Origin: Candidatus Limnocylindrales bacterium
GTDB lineage: Bacteria; Desulfobacterota; Binatia; UBA1149; CAITLU01
Direction of reading: 5' to 3'
Assembly (NCBI GenBank): GCA_035571835.1
Contig: DATNBU010000002.1
Coordinates: forward strand, 62,001 to 126,000
DNA: 64,000 nucleotides
A model generated the notes under the pieces. It saw nothing but the letters and a program-made list of their open reading frames with translations, made no database searches and was not told the origin of the DNA. Below are positions 43,713 to 55,363 of this stretch, piece by piece. The position numbers were made by a program, and so were the translations under genes. How positions within the stretch are numbered: the stretch's first letter is position 1; every line of letters begins with the position of its first letter.

Positions 43713-45124
43713 TCGGCAACGCCGATTCGCGCGGACGCAAAAAGACCCGCGATCGCAGCGACGAGCATGAGAACATCCGCTGCTGCGATCGCGGCCGTAT
43801 GCGAACATCCGCGCGCCATGAGCACAGAAACCGCCGCACCACCGGCGCCGGTACCGAGCGCGACGCCCAGCACGTTCGCAAGCTGCAGTGCAGCCGCCGC
43901 TTCGCCTTCTTCGCCCTTCGGCGTGCGCTCGAACACCATGAGCGTGGCGGACGAGTAACACAGGCCGATGCCGAGCCCTGCCGTCGCCCAGCTCAAGCCA
44001 GCAAGCACCACCGGCCACGGTGAGACGAGAACGCCCGCCGCACCGACAATCGCCGCCGACAGCAGGATCATTCCAGTTCGCACGATGGCGATTCCGCTCA
44101 CGCGAAGCACCAGCCGTTCTTGAATCCACGCGCCGGTCGTCCACGCCATCGTTCCGGTGGTCAGCACCAGTCCGGCAAGTGCGATCGACTCGCCTCGAAC
44201 GATCGTCAGTGCGAGCGGCAGGAATGCCTCCGTGCCGAAAAACGCGAACGTGATGAGCGCCTTGGCGGCAAGCGCAGCCGGCGCACCGGGTGCGGCCGAT
44301 AGCGTGCCCGCGGGAACCAGGCGGCGAAGCGCAGGGCCTGCAACGCACGCACCCGCGATGAACGCGGCAGCGGCCGCCGCCGGCTGCGACAGCGATGGTG
44401 CCGCGAGCACCAGGCCACATCCGAGCGCGAGTCGAACTGCCAGTGCGATCTGCCGTCGGCTCGTTCGCCCGGAGCTCGTTCGTCCTGAAGATGAGTCGTC
44501 CGGAGAATCTCCGGATCCTGCAAGGCTCGCCAGACCGCCGGTCGCCAGCACCGCCCCGACGAGCGTCAGCGGAACGATCGAGAAGAACACGGCCCGCCAG
44601 CCGAAATGCGTCGCAATAGCCGCGGCGATCGACGGCCCGAGAAGTCCCGGCAGCACCCATGCGCTGGCGAGAAGCGCGAGCATGCGAGGCTGGTCTCGCG
44701 AATCGTAGCCGCGCGCGACCGCGACGTAGGCAACCGAGGAGAGGGCGCCTGCTCCGAGCCCCTGCGCGACGCGCCCGGCGATCAGTGCCGGCATCGACCA
44801 CGAAGCACCGGAGAACACGAGGCCGCCGGCAAACAGCGCGCACCCGCCGAGAAACGGTCCGGTTGCACCGAAGCGATCCGAGAACGCGCCTGCGGCAGGA
44901 ATGCCGACAAGGTTGGCCAGCATGAACCCGCTGAAGACCCAGCCGTACCAGCCGAGATCACCGCCGGCGAGGTCCGTGGCCGTTGCCGGCAGCACGGTTG
45001 CGACCGCGAGAGCTTCGAACGCGGTCAGCGACACGACGAGCAGAAGACCGACGGTCAGACGCCGGTGACTTCGGTCCCAGACGCCGGCCGCTCGGCCACC
45101 GTCTCTTTCGCCGCCGGAATCCAT
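43601..45124 (-). CDS. MFS-family drug/efflux transporter
   Basis: 507 residues, twelve to fourteen predicted spans. Family text includes LTAFEALAVATVLPATATDL in helix 1, FMLANLVGIPAAGAFSDRFGATGPFLGG (motif A-like), GRVAQGLGAGALSSVAYVAVAR and a long central Ser/Arg loop. It most resembles DHA2-type exporters. The C terminus after the last helix is a Ser-rich tail that runs 112 bp antisense into the neighbouring gene. ATG 45124 is chosen; a TTG at 45163 would place the start inside the regulatory region. It is divergent from the SufR-like regulator, which suggests control by it. Confidence 0.82.
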   Translation of the reverse strand: MDSGGERDGGRAAGVWDRSHRRLTVGLLLVVSLTAFEALAVATVLPATATDLAGGDLGWYGWVFSGFMLANLVGIPAAGAFSDRFGATGPFLGGCALFAGGLVFSGASWSMPALIAGRVAQGLGAGALSSVAYVAVARGYDSRDQPRMLALLASAWVLPGLLGPSIAAAIATHFGWRAVFFSIVPLTLVGAVLATGGLASLAGSGDSPDDSSSGRTSSGRTSRRQIALAVRLALGCGLVLAAPSLSQPAAAAAAFIAGACVAGPALRRLVPAGTLSAAPGAPAALAAKALITFAFFGTEAFLPLALTIVRGESIALAGLVLTTGTMAWTTGAWIQERLVLRVSGIAIVRTGMILLSAAIVGAAGVLVSPWPVVLAGLSWATAGLGIGLCYSSATLMVFERTPKGEEGEAAAALQLANVLGVALGTGAGGAAVSVLMARGCSHTAAIAAADVLMLVAAIAGLFASARIGVADQSSSSSDSKPVTANQSFSSPGITNTTGATHGFGSST

Positions 45125-45160
45125 GCGTGAACGCGACGCTAGCGGCTTACGATATATAGT

Positions 45161-45174
45161 CAAGGTTTATCTTG
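45161..45174. promoter_or_regulatory. Candidate operator between the MFS gene and the SufR-like gene
   Basis: Inverted repeat CAAG-GTTTAT-CTTG in the 54-bp AT-rich divergent region, with ATATATAG directly to its left. Its location between a regulator and its divergent neighbour is the usual place for an autoregulatory site; the sequence itself is not a known SufR box. Confidence 0.4.
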
Positions 45175-45178
45175 CTAA

Positions 45179-45931
45179 ATGTTTTCCGCCGACTATTGTC
45201 GGGCGATGGACGCAGCCGCCCTGACCTCGGCCCGTGACAGGGTTCTCTTTCATCTGAAGACCAGGGGGCCGCAGACTGCGACCCAGCTCGCCCACCGGCT
45301 CGGCGTGACCCCGATGGCCGTACGCCTTCATCTTCAGACGCTTGCCGGCGAAGGAATGATCTCGTTCACCGACGAGCGCCGGAAGGTCGGCCGTCCGTCG
45401 CGCATCTGGTCGCTGCTGCCGGCCGCAGCGCGGATGTTTCCCGATTCGCACAGCGAGCTGACGGTCGAGCTGCTCCGGGCAGTGCGTTCGACGTTCGGAG
45501 AGGAAGGGCTCGACCGCCTGGTCGGCGAGCGCAGCCGTCAGCAGCGCGACAGTTACCGTGAGCGCATGCCCGGTGCGGATGCGCCGATCCAGGCGCGCGT
45601 CGAGGCGCTCGCCGCGATCCGCAAGGACGAGGGCTACATGGCCGAATGGTCTTGCGAGCAGAGCGGGTGGCTGCTCGTCGAGAATCACTGTCCTATCTGC
45701 GCCGCTGCCGCCGTCTGCCAGGGCTTCTGCCGGGACGAGCTCGAGATTTTCCGTGAGGTGCTCGGCAGAGACGTGTCGGTCGAGCGCGTCGACCATCTCC
45801 TTGCCGGCGCAAGGCGCTGCGCGTATCGAATCGAAAAGGCGACGCGCGATCCAGAGCCGCAAACGGCCGGCGGATCCGGCGGTCCGGCATCAACCGGCCG
45901 CGCCGGCGGTTCGAAGGAAGGTCCAGCATGA
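45179..45931 (+). CDS. SufR-like Fe-S-sensing transcriptional repressor
   Basis: 250 residues. Residues 14-80 form a winged helix (TATQLAHRLGVTPMAVRLHLQTLAGEGMI ... KVGRPSRIWSL). The C-terminal half matches SufR: SCEQSGWLLVENHCPICAAAAVCQGFCRDELEIF followed by VERVDHLLAGARRCAYRI. C171, C184 and C214 sit at the positions of the Fe-S ligands (C-x12-C spacing kept, then a gap of 29). SufR represses Fe-S assembly genes until cluster loss; here the linked genes are instead an MFS pump and a glutaredoxin/GST protein. ATG 45179 is used; ATG 45206 is an alternative. The 3' end overlaps the next gene (ATGA). Confidence 0.87.
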   Translation: MFSADYCRAMDAAALTSARDRVLFHLKTRGPQTATQLAHRLGVTPMAVRLHLQTLAGEGMISFTDERRKVGRPSRIWSLLPAAARMFPDSHSELTVELLRAVRSTFGEEGLDRLVGERSRQQRDSYRERMPGADAPIQARVEALAAIRKDEGYMAEWSCEQSGWLLVENHCPICAAAAVCQGFCRDELEIFREVLGRDVSVERVDHLLAGARRCAYRIEKATRDPEPQTAGGSGGPASTGRAGGSKEGPA

Positions 45932-46626
45932 GAGCATACGATGTAGCGACCTCGTACATTGCGAGCATCGTCCGTGCGGGCAGCGGCATGGCCGTCGCCG
46001 GCGCGGGCAAAAGGCCGGAAAAGCTGCTCGAGCTCTACGAGTTCGAAAGCTGCCCTTACTGCCGCAAGGTCCGCGAAGCCCTGTCGATCCTCGACCTCGA
46101 TGCGATGATCTATCCGTGCCCGCAAGGCGGCCCTCGCTTCCGGCCGCGGGTTGTCGCGCGCGGCGGCAAAAGCCAGTTTCCGTTCCTCGTCGATCCCAAC
46201 ACCGGCCGCGAAACCTACGAGTCGGAAATCATCGTCGGCTACCTCTACGCGACGTACGGAGACAGCAACGTCCCGTGGGCGCTGTCGACGCCGCTCGTGA
46301 CCGACATCTCGTCCGGAATCGCGTCGGCGGTACGAGTCACCGCCGGCCGCATCTACCGCCGCTCGCAGCCGCCGGCCGAGCCGCTCGAGCTGTGGAGCTT
46401 CGAGGCTTCGCCGTACTGCCGCCTCGTCCGTGAAAGGCTGTGCGAGCTCGAGCTCGCATACGTTCTGCACAACGTCGCCAAGGGAAGCGTGGGACGAAAA
46501 GCGTTCGTCGAGCGCTCGGGCGAGATGATGGTGCCTTACCTGTACGACCCCAATACCGGAGCCGAGATGTTCGAGTCGGCGGATATCTGCGAGTACCTGG
46601 AAAAGACCTACGCCTTCCGTTCATAG
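45928..46626 (+). CDS. Double glutaredoxin/GST-N protein
   Basis: 232 residues made of two thioredoxin-fold (GST N-terminal/glutaredoxin) domains in tandem. The first has a full CPYC site (C42, C45: ESCPYCRKVREAL), the second SPYC (S161, C164: EASPYCRLVRERL). Each has the cis-Pro/GSH-binding region (FPFLVDPNTG and VPYLYDPNTG) and an E-S-E/A-D gamma-glutamyl contact (YESEIIVGYL and FESADICEYL). There is no GST C-terminal domain. Related plant and bacterial proteins are glutathione-dependent, but this one is uncharacterised. Coupled to the SufR-like gene by ATGA, so probably controlled by redox or Fe-S state. Confidence 0.85.
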   Translation: MRAYDVATSYIASIVRAGSGMAVAGAGKRPEKLLELYEFESCPYCRKVREALSILDLDAMIYPCPQGGPRFRPRVVARGGKSQFPFLVDPNTGRETYESEIIVGYLYATYGDSNVPWALSTPLVTDISSGIASAVRVTAGRIYRRSQPPAEPLELWSFEASPYCRLVRERLCELELAYVLHNVAKGSVGRKAFVERSGEMMVPYLYDPNTGAEMFESADICEYLEKTYAFRS

Positions 46627-46796
46627 GGCCGCCAGCCGGCGTCGGAAGGCGTCCGTCATCGGCAAAAGCCCCGGGCAGACCGGCAGATGGCCGGCGAGCG
46701 TGCCCGCCGGTGCCGTTCGACTCGCCGAAAAGGCCTGCTATAGAACCCCGGTTTCGATCCCGAACACACTATCCTCGGAGAGGACCTCTACAAGAT

Positions 46797-49307
<2,511 letters not shown>

Positions 49308-49335
49308 ACGCGTTCGCACGATTCTGCTCGAAAAG

Positions 49336-49365
49336 AAGGCCGCCGGAGGAAACTCCGGCGGCCTT
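49336..49365 (+). terminator. Strong hairpin terminator after hppA
   Basis: 13-bp perfect stem AAGGCCGCCGGAG / CTCCGGCGGCCTT with a stable GAAA tetraloop, 28 bp after the hppA stop. The following bases (CCCTGTCC) contain no T run, so termination efficiency is uncertain. Confidence 0.7.
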
Positions 49366-49479
49366 CCCTGTCCGGCAGTCACCTTCGCTTCAACGCGTCC
49401 GGTGCAGTCCGATTCACGATCATTCTTGACGTAGTCACGGGCGGCCAGCTATGGATGCGGCGCTTCTTTGGAGGGCACC

Positions 49480-50544
49480 TTGAGCAATTCTTCCCGCTCG
49501 CTTCCGGCTGGCAATTCACTCGTGACGGCCGTGCTCACGATGGGGGCGCTTCTGATGGCTTCCCCGGCCTGGTCCATCGCTACGGTCACGCGGTGCGGAG
49601 AGACCGTCCAGGGCAATTACAAGCTCGATGCCGACCTCGACTGTTCCGAGTATGGATACGACTACCTCGGGTTCCTGATCGTGAACGGGACTCTCCATCT
49701 CAACGGCCACACGATCACCGGCAAGCGGACGACGGACCCCGACAATAAAACTCCCGTGATCAAGTGCGTCTACGACTGTACGATCATCGGACCAGGCGTC
49801 ATTCGCCAGGGTTACATCGGCGTCGATGCCTGGGAGGACATGACGCTGGAGAACGTCGAATTGCGCGAGAATACCACCGCAGCCGCAATCACGCTGCGCT
49901 CCCTGACGGCAACGGACGTCACCGTGACAGGAAATGGATCGGGCTTGCGCGGCATCTTCGTCGACGTCGTTCATTCGACCATATCGGGCAATGTTTCGCG
50001 CGGCGTGGCGTGCAACAACGGAATTTCCGGCGGCAAGGCGCAGTGCAACGTCGTCGATTCGACCGTCACCGACAATGGTCGCGGAATCAGCTCCGACAAC
50101 CGCATCGACATGCGGGGAACGGTCGTCTCCGGCAGCTTCGAAGGTGTCTCCTCCGTGCGGCTTCGCATGGACGAGTGCGTCATCCAGGACAATGGCGACG
50201 GCGGCGGAATCGTGACCAGCGGGCCGACGCGAATCCGCAACTCACAGATCACCGGCAACACCGGCGACGGTGTCTTCGTTGGTGGATCTGGCGACCATCA
50301 CACGTCCAAACTGAAGATTGCCGATTCGACCGTGACCGGTAACGGCGACAGCGGGCTTCGTTCGTACGGCCGCAGCTTCGTCGTCACCGGAACGGACGTC
50401 TCCGGCAACTGCGCCGCGGGCGACCAGACGTACTGCGCGGACCTCTCTTCGTGCGACGCGCTGAGAGTCGCCGGAAGCACGTGCGGAACGAGCTCCAACT
50501 GGTGCACGGACGGCGCCGGCTTCGGGGTTTGCTCGCTCGACTGA
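49480..50544 (+). CDS. Secreted right-handed beta-helix protein
   Basis: 354 residues with a signal peptide (VTAVLTMGALLMASPAWSIA, cleavage near residue 33). The rest is a parallel beta-helix of about nine rungs, read as repeating NGTLHLNGHTITG, GPGVIRQGYIGVDAW, TLENVELRENTTAAAITL, VVHSTISGNVSRGVACNN and so on (right-handed beta-helix/PbH1-type). Two Cys-containing loops end the protein (CADLSSCDALRVAGSTCG). The TTG at 49480 is the start best placed after GGAGG. Possible roles are polysaccharide lyase or adhesin; no catalytic residues are evident. Confidence 0.78.
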   Translation: MSNSSRSLPAGNSLVTAVLTMGALLMASPAWSIATVTRCGETVQGNYKLDADLDCSEYGYDYLGFLIVNGTLHLNGHTITGKRTTDPDNKTPVIKCVYDCTIIGPGVIRQGYIGVDAWEDMTLENVELRENTTAAAITLRSLTATDVTVTGNGSGLRGIFVDVVHSTISGNVSRGVACNNGISGGKAQCNVVDSTVTDNGRGISSDNRIDMRGTVVSGSFEGVSSVRLRMDECVIQDNGDGGGIVTSGPTRIRNSQITGNTGDGVFVGGSGDHHTSKLKIADSTVTGNGDSGLRSYGRSFVVTGTDVSGNCAAGDQTYCADLSSCDALRVAGSTCGTSSNWCTDGAGFGVCSLD

Positions 50545-50547
50545 CCT

Positions 50548-51321
50548 TTACGGACGCACGAAGCGGAGCACGAACCGGTCGCTCGTGCCGCGACGCTTGC
50601 CGGCAGCCGTCGGCGAGTCGTTCCAGTCCATCGTATCGTTCGGGTTACGGAGAAAATCTGCTTCTGCCGCCAGCCGGAAACCGGCCCGCTCGACTTCGTC
50701 GCGCACGACTTTCTCTTCGATCCGGTGGAGGGTCTCGGTCTCGCTCGTTCCGGTTCCCGGGCGGCCGCTGTGGTCGACAATGACGTACTGGCCGCCCGGC
50801 TTGAGCGCGTTGAAGATCGCGCGATTCATCGCGTCGCGATCGACGTTCTGCCAGACGGTGTCGTGGTAGAAGAGCACCATCACGACGGCATCGAGATTGG
50901 TCGCCTCCGGTGGAAGCGGATCCTCGAGCTCGCGGTCGACCCGGACCACGTTCTTCATGACCCGCTTGCGAAGCCGCTCGCTCCACGGCTTGGCGGCAAA
51001 TTTTTTGGTGACGAAAGCGTTGTTCTGGCTGTAGACGACGCCGGTCGGTCCGACGCTGCGCGCGAGCAGCTCTGCGGTATATCCGCCGCCCGACATCAGG
51101 TCGGCGACGCGCATCCCGGGATGCAGGTTCAGGAAAGCGAGCAGCTGGACGGGCTTGCGGCCGGCGTCGAGCGCGCGATCGGCTTCACTTCGGTCGGGCG
51201 CCGCGACGATTGCGCCGGCATCGAGCCACGTGCTGCGCGCGGCCGGTGCGTCCGGCTTCCCGGCGGCGCACGCCATCGCGAACATCAACGGGCACAGGGC
51301 AAGTAGGGCTGCTCGTCGCAT
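50548..51321 (-). CDS. Exported class I SAM-dependent methyltransferase (COG4798-like)
   Basis: 257 residues. An N-terminal signal (MRRAALLALCPLMFAMACAAG, a weak lipobox AMAC at C18) is unusual for a SAM enzyme. The methyltransferase fold then shows motif I VADLMSGGGYTAELLARSVG (72-91) and later motifs VVMVLFYHDTVW and IVDHSGRPGTG. COG4798-type proteins are predicted periplasmic or lipoprotein methyltransferases of unknown substrate. AAGGA five bases before ATG 51321 supports the start. It converges with the beta-helix gene, only three bases after its stop. Confidence 0.82.
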   Translation of the reverse strand: MRRAALLALCPLMFAMACAAGKPDAPAARSTWLDAGAIVAAPDRSEADRALDAGRKPVQLLAFLNLHPGMRVADLMSGGGYTAELLARSVGPTGVVYSQNNAFVTKKFAAKPWSERLRKRVMKNVVRVDRELEDPLPPEATNLDAVVMVLFYHDTVWQNVDRDAMNRAIFNALKPGGQYVIVDHSGRPGTGTSETETLHRIEEKVVRDEVERAGFRLAAEADFLRNPNDTMDWNDSPTAAGKRRGTSDRFVLRFVRP

Positions 51322-51415
51322 GGAAATCCTTTTCGCCGTCACGCGCCGCAGGATGGATTCCTGCAGCGGTGACCGGCGATCGGGATTCAAACCATTCGGC
51401 CCGGTGACGCAAACC

Positions 51416-54160
51416 TTACGGCAGCGGCAGCACCACGCACTGGCACCCGCCGCCGCTCGCCTGGCACGTCGAGCCGAGCGAACAGGTGCCGCCGCACGCC
51501 GGTGCAGATGCCTGCGCACATGTCGGCAGCCCCGCCGACACGCAGATGCACGAATTGCCGCTTGCCATGCACGTCGATCCGACGTCGCACGTTCCTCCGC
51601 ACGCGGGCGCAACGGCCGTTCCGCATGCCGGCGCGCCCGGTGCACCGCACTCGCACGCACCACCGACGTCCTGGCAGACCTCGCCGTTCGGGCAGACGCC
51701 GCCGCACAGCGGACCGTCCGCGTCCGTGCATTGCGGCAGCGTCGGGATCACGCATTCGCAGGCGCCCGCGCCGTTGTCGCGGCAGACCTCGCTCGTTCCG
51801 GTGCAGCGGCCGCCGCAGACCGGCGAGGTCGCGTCGTCGCAGAGCGGGATCGGCGGAGCGGTGCATTCGCAGACTCCCGAACCGTTGTCTCCGCACGTCT
51901 CGCCGTTCGGACATACCCCGCCGCACAGCGGCGCATCCGACTCCTGGCACGACGCGAGCGGCAGCAGCGTCGTCGTGGTGGTCGCGTTGTCGTCGCAGTT
52001 CGCGCCGGCGGGGAACTCGTAGACGAGATTCGGATTGCTCTGGCAGCGGATGTCCGCGTTGAAACTGAGGATGTATTTGCCCGGGCCCGGCAGTCCGCCG
52101 GTGATGTTCACGCCGGCGTTCGACGTCGGGGCGATGCAGAACAGCGCCGAGCTCGACGGTTCGAACGGATCCGCAACGCCGCTGGTCGTGATCGGATCCG
52201 GGAAGCATCGCCGGATATCAATGATCGTGCACGACCCAGCCTGGTAAGGCGTGCAATCCGCGTCGCTCGAGCACGCGATGAAACCGCGGTTGTCGGGATG
52301 CACGACGCCGTCGCAGTACTTGTCGACCGGCCCCGTCACGCAGTGACCGTCGGAGCCGCACTGGAAGTTCTCGCAGGCGTTCAGGTTGACGCCTGCCCCG
52401 CCGCCGTCGCTGCAGGTGCCGGCACCCGACGCCGCGCATTGCGCGTCCGACGAGCAGCCGAGGTTGCCGTTGCCGGTGCAGACGCGGCACGGACACAGCG
52501 CGCCGTTCGGCGTCTGGCACGGAAGAGTAGCGGTAAGACTTTGCGGCCCGGTCGATGCGTTGAGCTCGATCAGAAGCCCGGTGCCGCTGACGTTGGCCGC
52601 CGACGCGGGCATGCAGTCGAAGCTCGTCGGACCGAACGTTGCGTGCGCGCCGTTCTCGTCGCACGCGTTGCTGCTCACGCCGCCCGCGCACACTCCGTCG
52701 CGCACGCCGTCGTTCGGCTTGATGTCGCCCTCGCAGGTCGGACACGGCGCGGTCTGCGAAATGCCGAGATGGACCACCGACGCGAGCCGGATCTGGTCGT
52801 GCCATTCTCCGGTCCGCAGGTTCATCGTGCCGCCGTAGTCCTGGCGGATGCGGCTGATCACGCACGCCGGAGTCCCGCCCGACGACAGCGCGAGCGGCGC
52901 ACCGAAATAACATCGGCAGGTCGGGTCGACCGAGCCGCAGTTGGCCGGATCGGAGCCGTTGACGACCGAGCAGTTCTTGGTCGAATCGGCCGTGCAGCGG
53001 CAGATCGATGCGGGATTTGCCGTATCGGTGTTCAGATCGATCTCGCAGTTCTCGCAGTTCTCGTCGCAGGTCACGTTGACGGTGTCGCCGGTGTGATCGG
53101 GCACGTCGACGTCGAGTGCCTTTCCGGACCATCCGGTGCTCAGCGAGGTATGCGACGGGAAGTTGCCGTAGCGTGCGTGAATCGAGCGGATGATCGTCGC
53201 AGGCTGGCACGGGCCGGTGCCGTCGGCGACGCAGTTGCACGAAGAGCCGAGCGACACGCACGTCGATCCTTCGCTGCATGTGCCGTTGCAGGTCGGGAAC
53301 GTGTCCCCGCATTCGGAGGACGGGATCGTCGTGGTGGTCGTGGCTCCGCTGCCGCCGGAGAATCCGTAAGCCAGCCGGATCAGCGTCGCGCCGTGAACAT
53401 CGGCACTCGAGCGCGAACAGCTCACCAGCTGTGCGGCGTCGTCCGAGCACGCCTCGAGCTTGCCGAGAACATCCGAAGAGAAGCTGCAGCGCTTGGCGAC
53501 TTTCTCTGCATAGTGGTCGCGCGCTTTGGTGATGCGGCCTTTCGGGTCGTCGTCGTCGCACGTATATGCCGCGCCGCCGCCGGATTCGTCCGCGTCGTTC
53601 TGGCAGCGCCGCCGCTCGCCGAGATACGTCAGCGCGACGCGACCGACGCCCTTTCCGAGAGTCCCCTGGCAGACGCGCAGCGGATCGAGCAGTGGCTCGT
53701 CAGGGTTTCCTTCGGAATCTGCGTAAAGCTGTCCGGCATGAACATCGGCCAGCGCCGCGAGGCAGGCCGCAACCTCGCCGAAATCGTCGATGCCCGTCGT
53801 CGTTCCGCCGTCGTCGGCGCTGCGCGCGGGCGCAGGGCACTCCTCATAATTCGCAAGCAGCGAGCTCGCCGTCGTGCAGGTGCCGACAATGGTTTCGCGA
53901 AGCGTATCCTGCGCGCGCGCGAGCCGTCCGCCGGCATCAGCCTGCGCGGCGTCGTTGCAGTTGATGTCGAGTGACATGTCGCCCGAGCTTCTGGCCTGGT
54001 TGCACCTGGCGATGAGCTTGGCGACCGAGCCGAGATAGCGCGTCAGCCCGCCGGCGATCGCGTCGCGGCAGCCGATCTCGGCGGACGTCAGCGCGTGCGA
54101 AGGCGACGGAGAAAGAACGGCCAGAAGGGCGAACACTGCGAGCAGCCGCTGGGTACGCAT
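51416..54160 (-). CDS. Large secreted Cys-rich protein with C-terminal CGGxC repeats
   Basis: 914 residues. A signal peptide (RLLAVFALLAVLSPSPSHALT, cleavage near residue 23) precedes a helical Cys-containing N-terminal domain (to about 250). Then comes a TTTTTIP linker, one CNGTC-type repeat, two larger Cys-rich globular segments, a second TTTTTLLP linker, and five tandem 34-38-residue repeats of the form P-x-CGGxC-x-x-GxxC-x-x-x-G-x-C-x-C. The architecture resembles the other secreted proteins of this window and suggests a surface or matrix role. AGGGA eight bases upstream of ATG 54160 fixes the start. Function unknown. Confidence 0.83.
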   Translation of the reverse strand: MRTQRLLAVFALLAVLSPSPSHALTSAEIGCRDAIAGGLTRYLGSVAKLIARCNQARSSGDMSLDINCNDAAQADAGGRLARAQDTLRETIVGTCTTASSLLANYEECPAPARSADDGGTTTGIDDFGEVAACLAALADVHAGQLYADSEGNPDEPLLDPLRVCQGTLGKGVGRVALTYLGERRRCQNDADESGGGAAYTCDDDDPKGRITKARDHYAEKVAKRCSFSSDVLGKLEACSDDAAQLVSCSRSSADVHGATLIRLAYGFSGGSGATTTTTIPSSECGDTFPTCNGTCSEGSTCVSLGSSCNCVADGTGPCQPATIIRSIHARYGNFPSHTSLSTGWSGKALDVDVPDHTGDTVNVTCDENCENCEIDLNTDTANPASICRCTADSTKNCSVVNGSDPANCGSVDPTCRCYFGAPLALSSGGTPACVISRIRQDYGGTMNLRTGEWHDQIRLASVVHLGISQTAPCPTCEGDIKPNDGVRDGVCAGGVSSNACDENGAHATFGPTSFDCMPASAANVSGTGLLIELNASTGPQSLTATLPCQTPNGALCPCRVCTGNGNLGCSSDAQCAASGAGTCSDGGGAGVNLNACENFQCGSDGHCVTGPVDKYCDGVVHPDNRGFIACSSDADCTPYQAGSCTIIDIRRCFPDPITTSGVADPFEPSSSALFCIAPTSNAGVNITGGLPGPGKYILSFNADIRCQSNPNLVYEFPAGANCDDNATTTTTLLPLASCQESDAPLCGGVCPNGETCGDNGSGVCECTAPPIPLCDDATSPVCGGRCTGTSEVCRDNGAGACECVIPTLPQCTDADGPLCGGVCPNGEVCQDVGGACECGAPGAPACGTAVAPACGGTCDVGSTCMASGNSCICVSAGLPTCAQASAPACGGTCSLGSTCQASGGGCQCVVLPLP
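51419..51958 (-). repeat. Coding tandem repeat, about 108-bp period
   Basis: Five tandem units of 34-38 residues at the end of the 914-residue protein, each with six cysteines in the pattern CGGVCPNGETC ... CEC. One more copy lies in the middle of the protein (CNGTCSEGSTC ... CNC), so a unit was duplicated at two places. Confidence 0.75.
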
Positions 54161-54445
54161 GGGCGGGTCCCTCCAACTTTCATTTCCGTCCCGGCACGCA
54201 CGGCAGGGTCCGGAGACGCGCCGGTCGGCAAGAAGCGGCGCTACTACGACTTCGATACTTTACTTACAGTATTCTCAGCAAGGGGGCCGTGCGTTTTTGA
54301 TCTCAGCCGAGGGGGACAACTTGGATCGTATTTTCAATGACTTACGGCGATAAGCGTTGGCCGATTCACTACTTACAACCATTTTACGAGTTGCACCGCG
54401 GAGCCGCTGTGTTGCACACCCACGCACCCGCGATAGCTGTTGGCG

Positions 54446-55345
54446 ATGGCAACCCATCCGCAGGCCGCCATTCTTCTTCCCCCGCCCGCCGCCGCCCGTT
54501 ACCTCGAGTTCGGGCTACGAAAGGACGCGACGCGCACGAAAGCGGCCGCTGCGCTGGCGAGCCTCGCGGCTGCAGCACCCGTCGACGGCGTTTCCGTGCT
54601 GACCGGCTTCGGACTGTCGCTCGCGGACCTGCTCGGCCTGCGGATTCCGGGCCTGCGCGAATTTCCGACGCTCGCAAGCACACACGTCGAGATTCCGTCG
54701 ACGCCGCGCGCGCTGTGGATCTGGATACGCGGCGAGGATCGCGGAGAGATCCTGCTGCGCTCGCGCGCGATCGAACGGGCGCTGTCGTCCGCCTTCGATC
54801 CTGCGAGCAGCGTCGACGCGTTTCGCTACGACATCGGCCGTGACCTGACCGGCTACGAGGACGGAACGGAAAATCCAAAGGCCGAAGCTGCAACCGAAGC
54901 TGCGATCGTCGGCGGACGCGTTGACGGAGCGGCGCCGGCCGGCTCGAGCTTCGTTGCAGTCCAGCTCTGGCAGCACGACCTCGTGCGCTTCGCGGCCATG
55001 GACAAGGCGTTGCAGGACTGCGTGATCGGACGCGAGCGCATCAGCAACGACGAGATCGCGGACGCGCCACAGTACGCACACGTCAAGCGCACCGCGCAGG
55101 AAAGCTTCGATCCGCCTTCGTTCGTGGTGCGGCGCTCCATGCCGTGGTCGGACGAAACGCGCGAGGGCCTTATGTTCGTCGCATTCGGCGCAACGCTCGA
55201 TGCGTTCGAGCGGCAGCTCCGGCGTATGGCCGGACTCGACGATGGAATCGTCGACGGCGTGTTCCTGTATTCGAAACCGCTCGCCGGTTCGTACTACTGG
55301 TGTCCGCCGGTCGTCGACGGACGCGTGGCCCTCAGCGGGCTCTGA
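54446..55345 (+). CDS. DyP-type heme peroxidase (YfeX-like)
   Basis: 299 residues. Motifs match the DyP family: distal GYEDGTENP with catalytic D139, QLWQHDLVRF, proximal heme-ligand H212 (AHVKRTAQES), and R230 in VVRRSMPW. Spacing agrees with E. coli YfeX (D143, H215, R232). There is no signal peptide or Tat motif, so it is cytoplasmic. ATG 54446 follows an in-frame TTG at 54440. A small EamA gene begins 18 bp after the stop. Heme peroxidase activity is likely; the substrate is unknown. Confidence 0.93.
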   Translation: MATHPQAAILLPPPAAARYLEFGLRKDATRTKAAAALASLAAAAPVDGVSVLTGFGLSLADLLGLRIPGLREFPTLASTHVEIPSTPRALWIWIRGEDRGEILLRSRAIERALSSAFDPASSVDAFRYDIGRDLTGYEDGTENPKAEAATEAAIVGGRVDGAAPAGSSFVAVQLWQHDLVRFAAMDKALQDCVIGRERISNDEIADAPQYAHVKRTAQESFDPPSFVVRRSMPWSDETREGLMFVAFGATLDAFERQLRRMAGLDDGIVDGVFLYSKPLAGSYYWCPPVVDGRVALSGL

Positions 55346-55363
55346 CGGCCGAGAAATCGAGCC

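Noticed and set aside
49336-49365. GAAA-loop hairpin considered as a riboswitch or attenuator
   Set aside because: It lies after the hppA stop and shows no conserved aptamer; termination or 3'-end protection explains it more simply.
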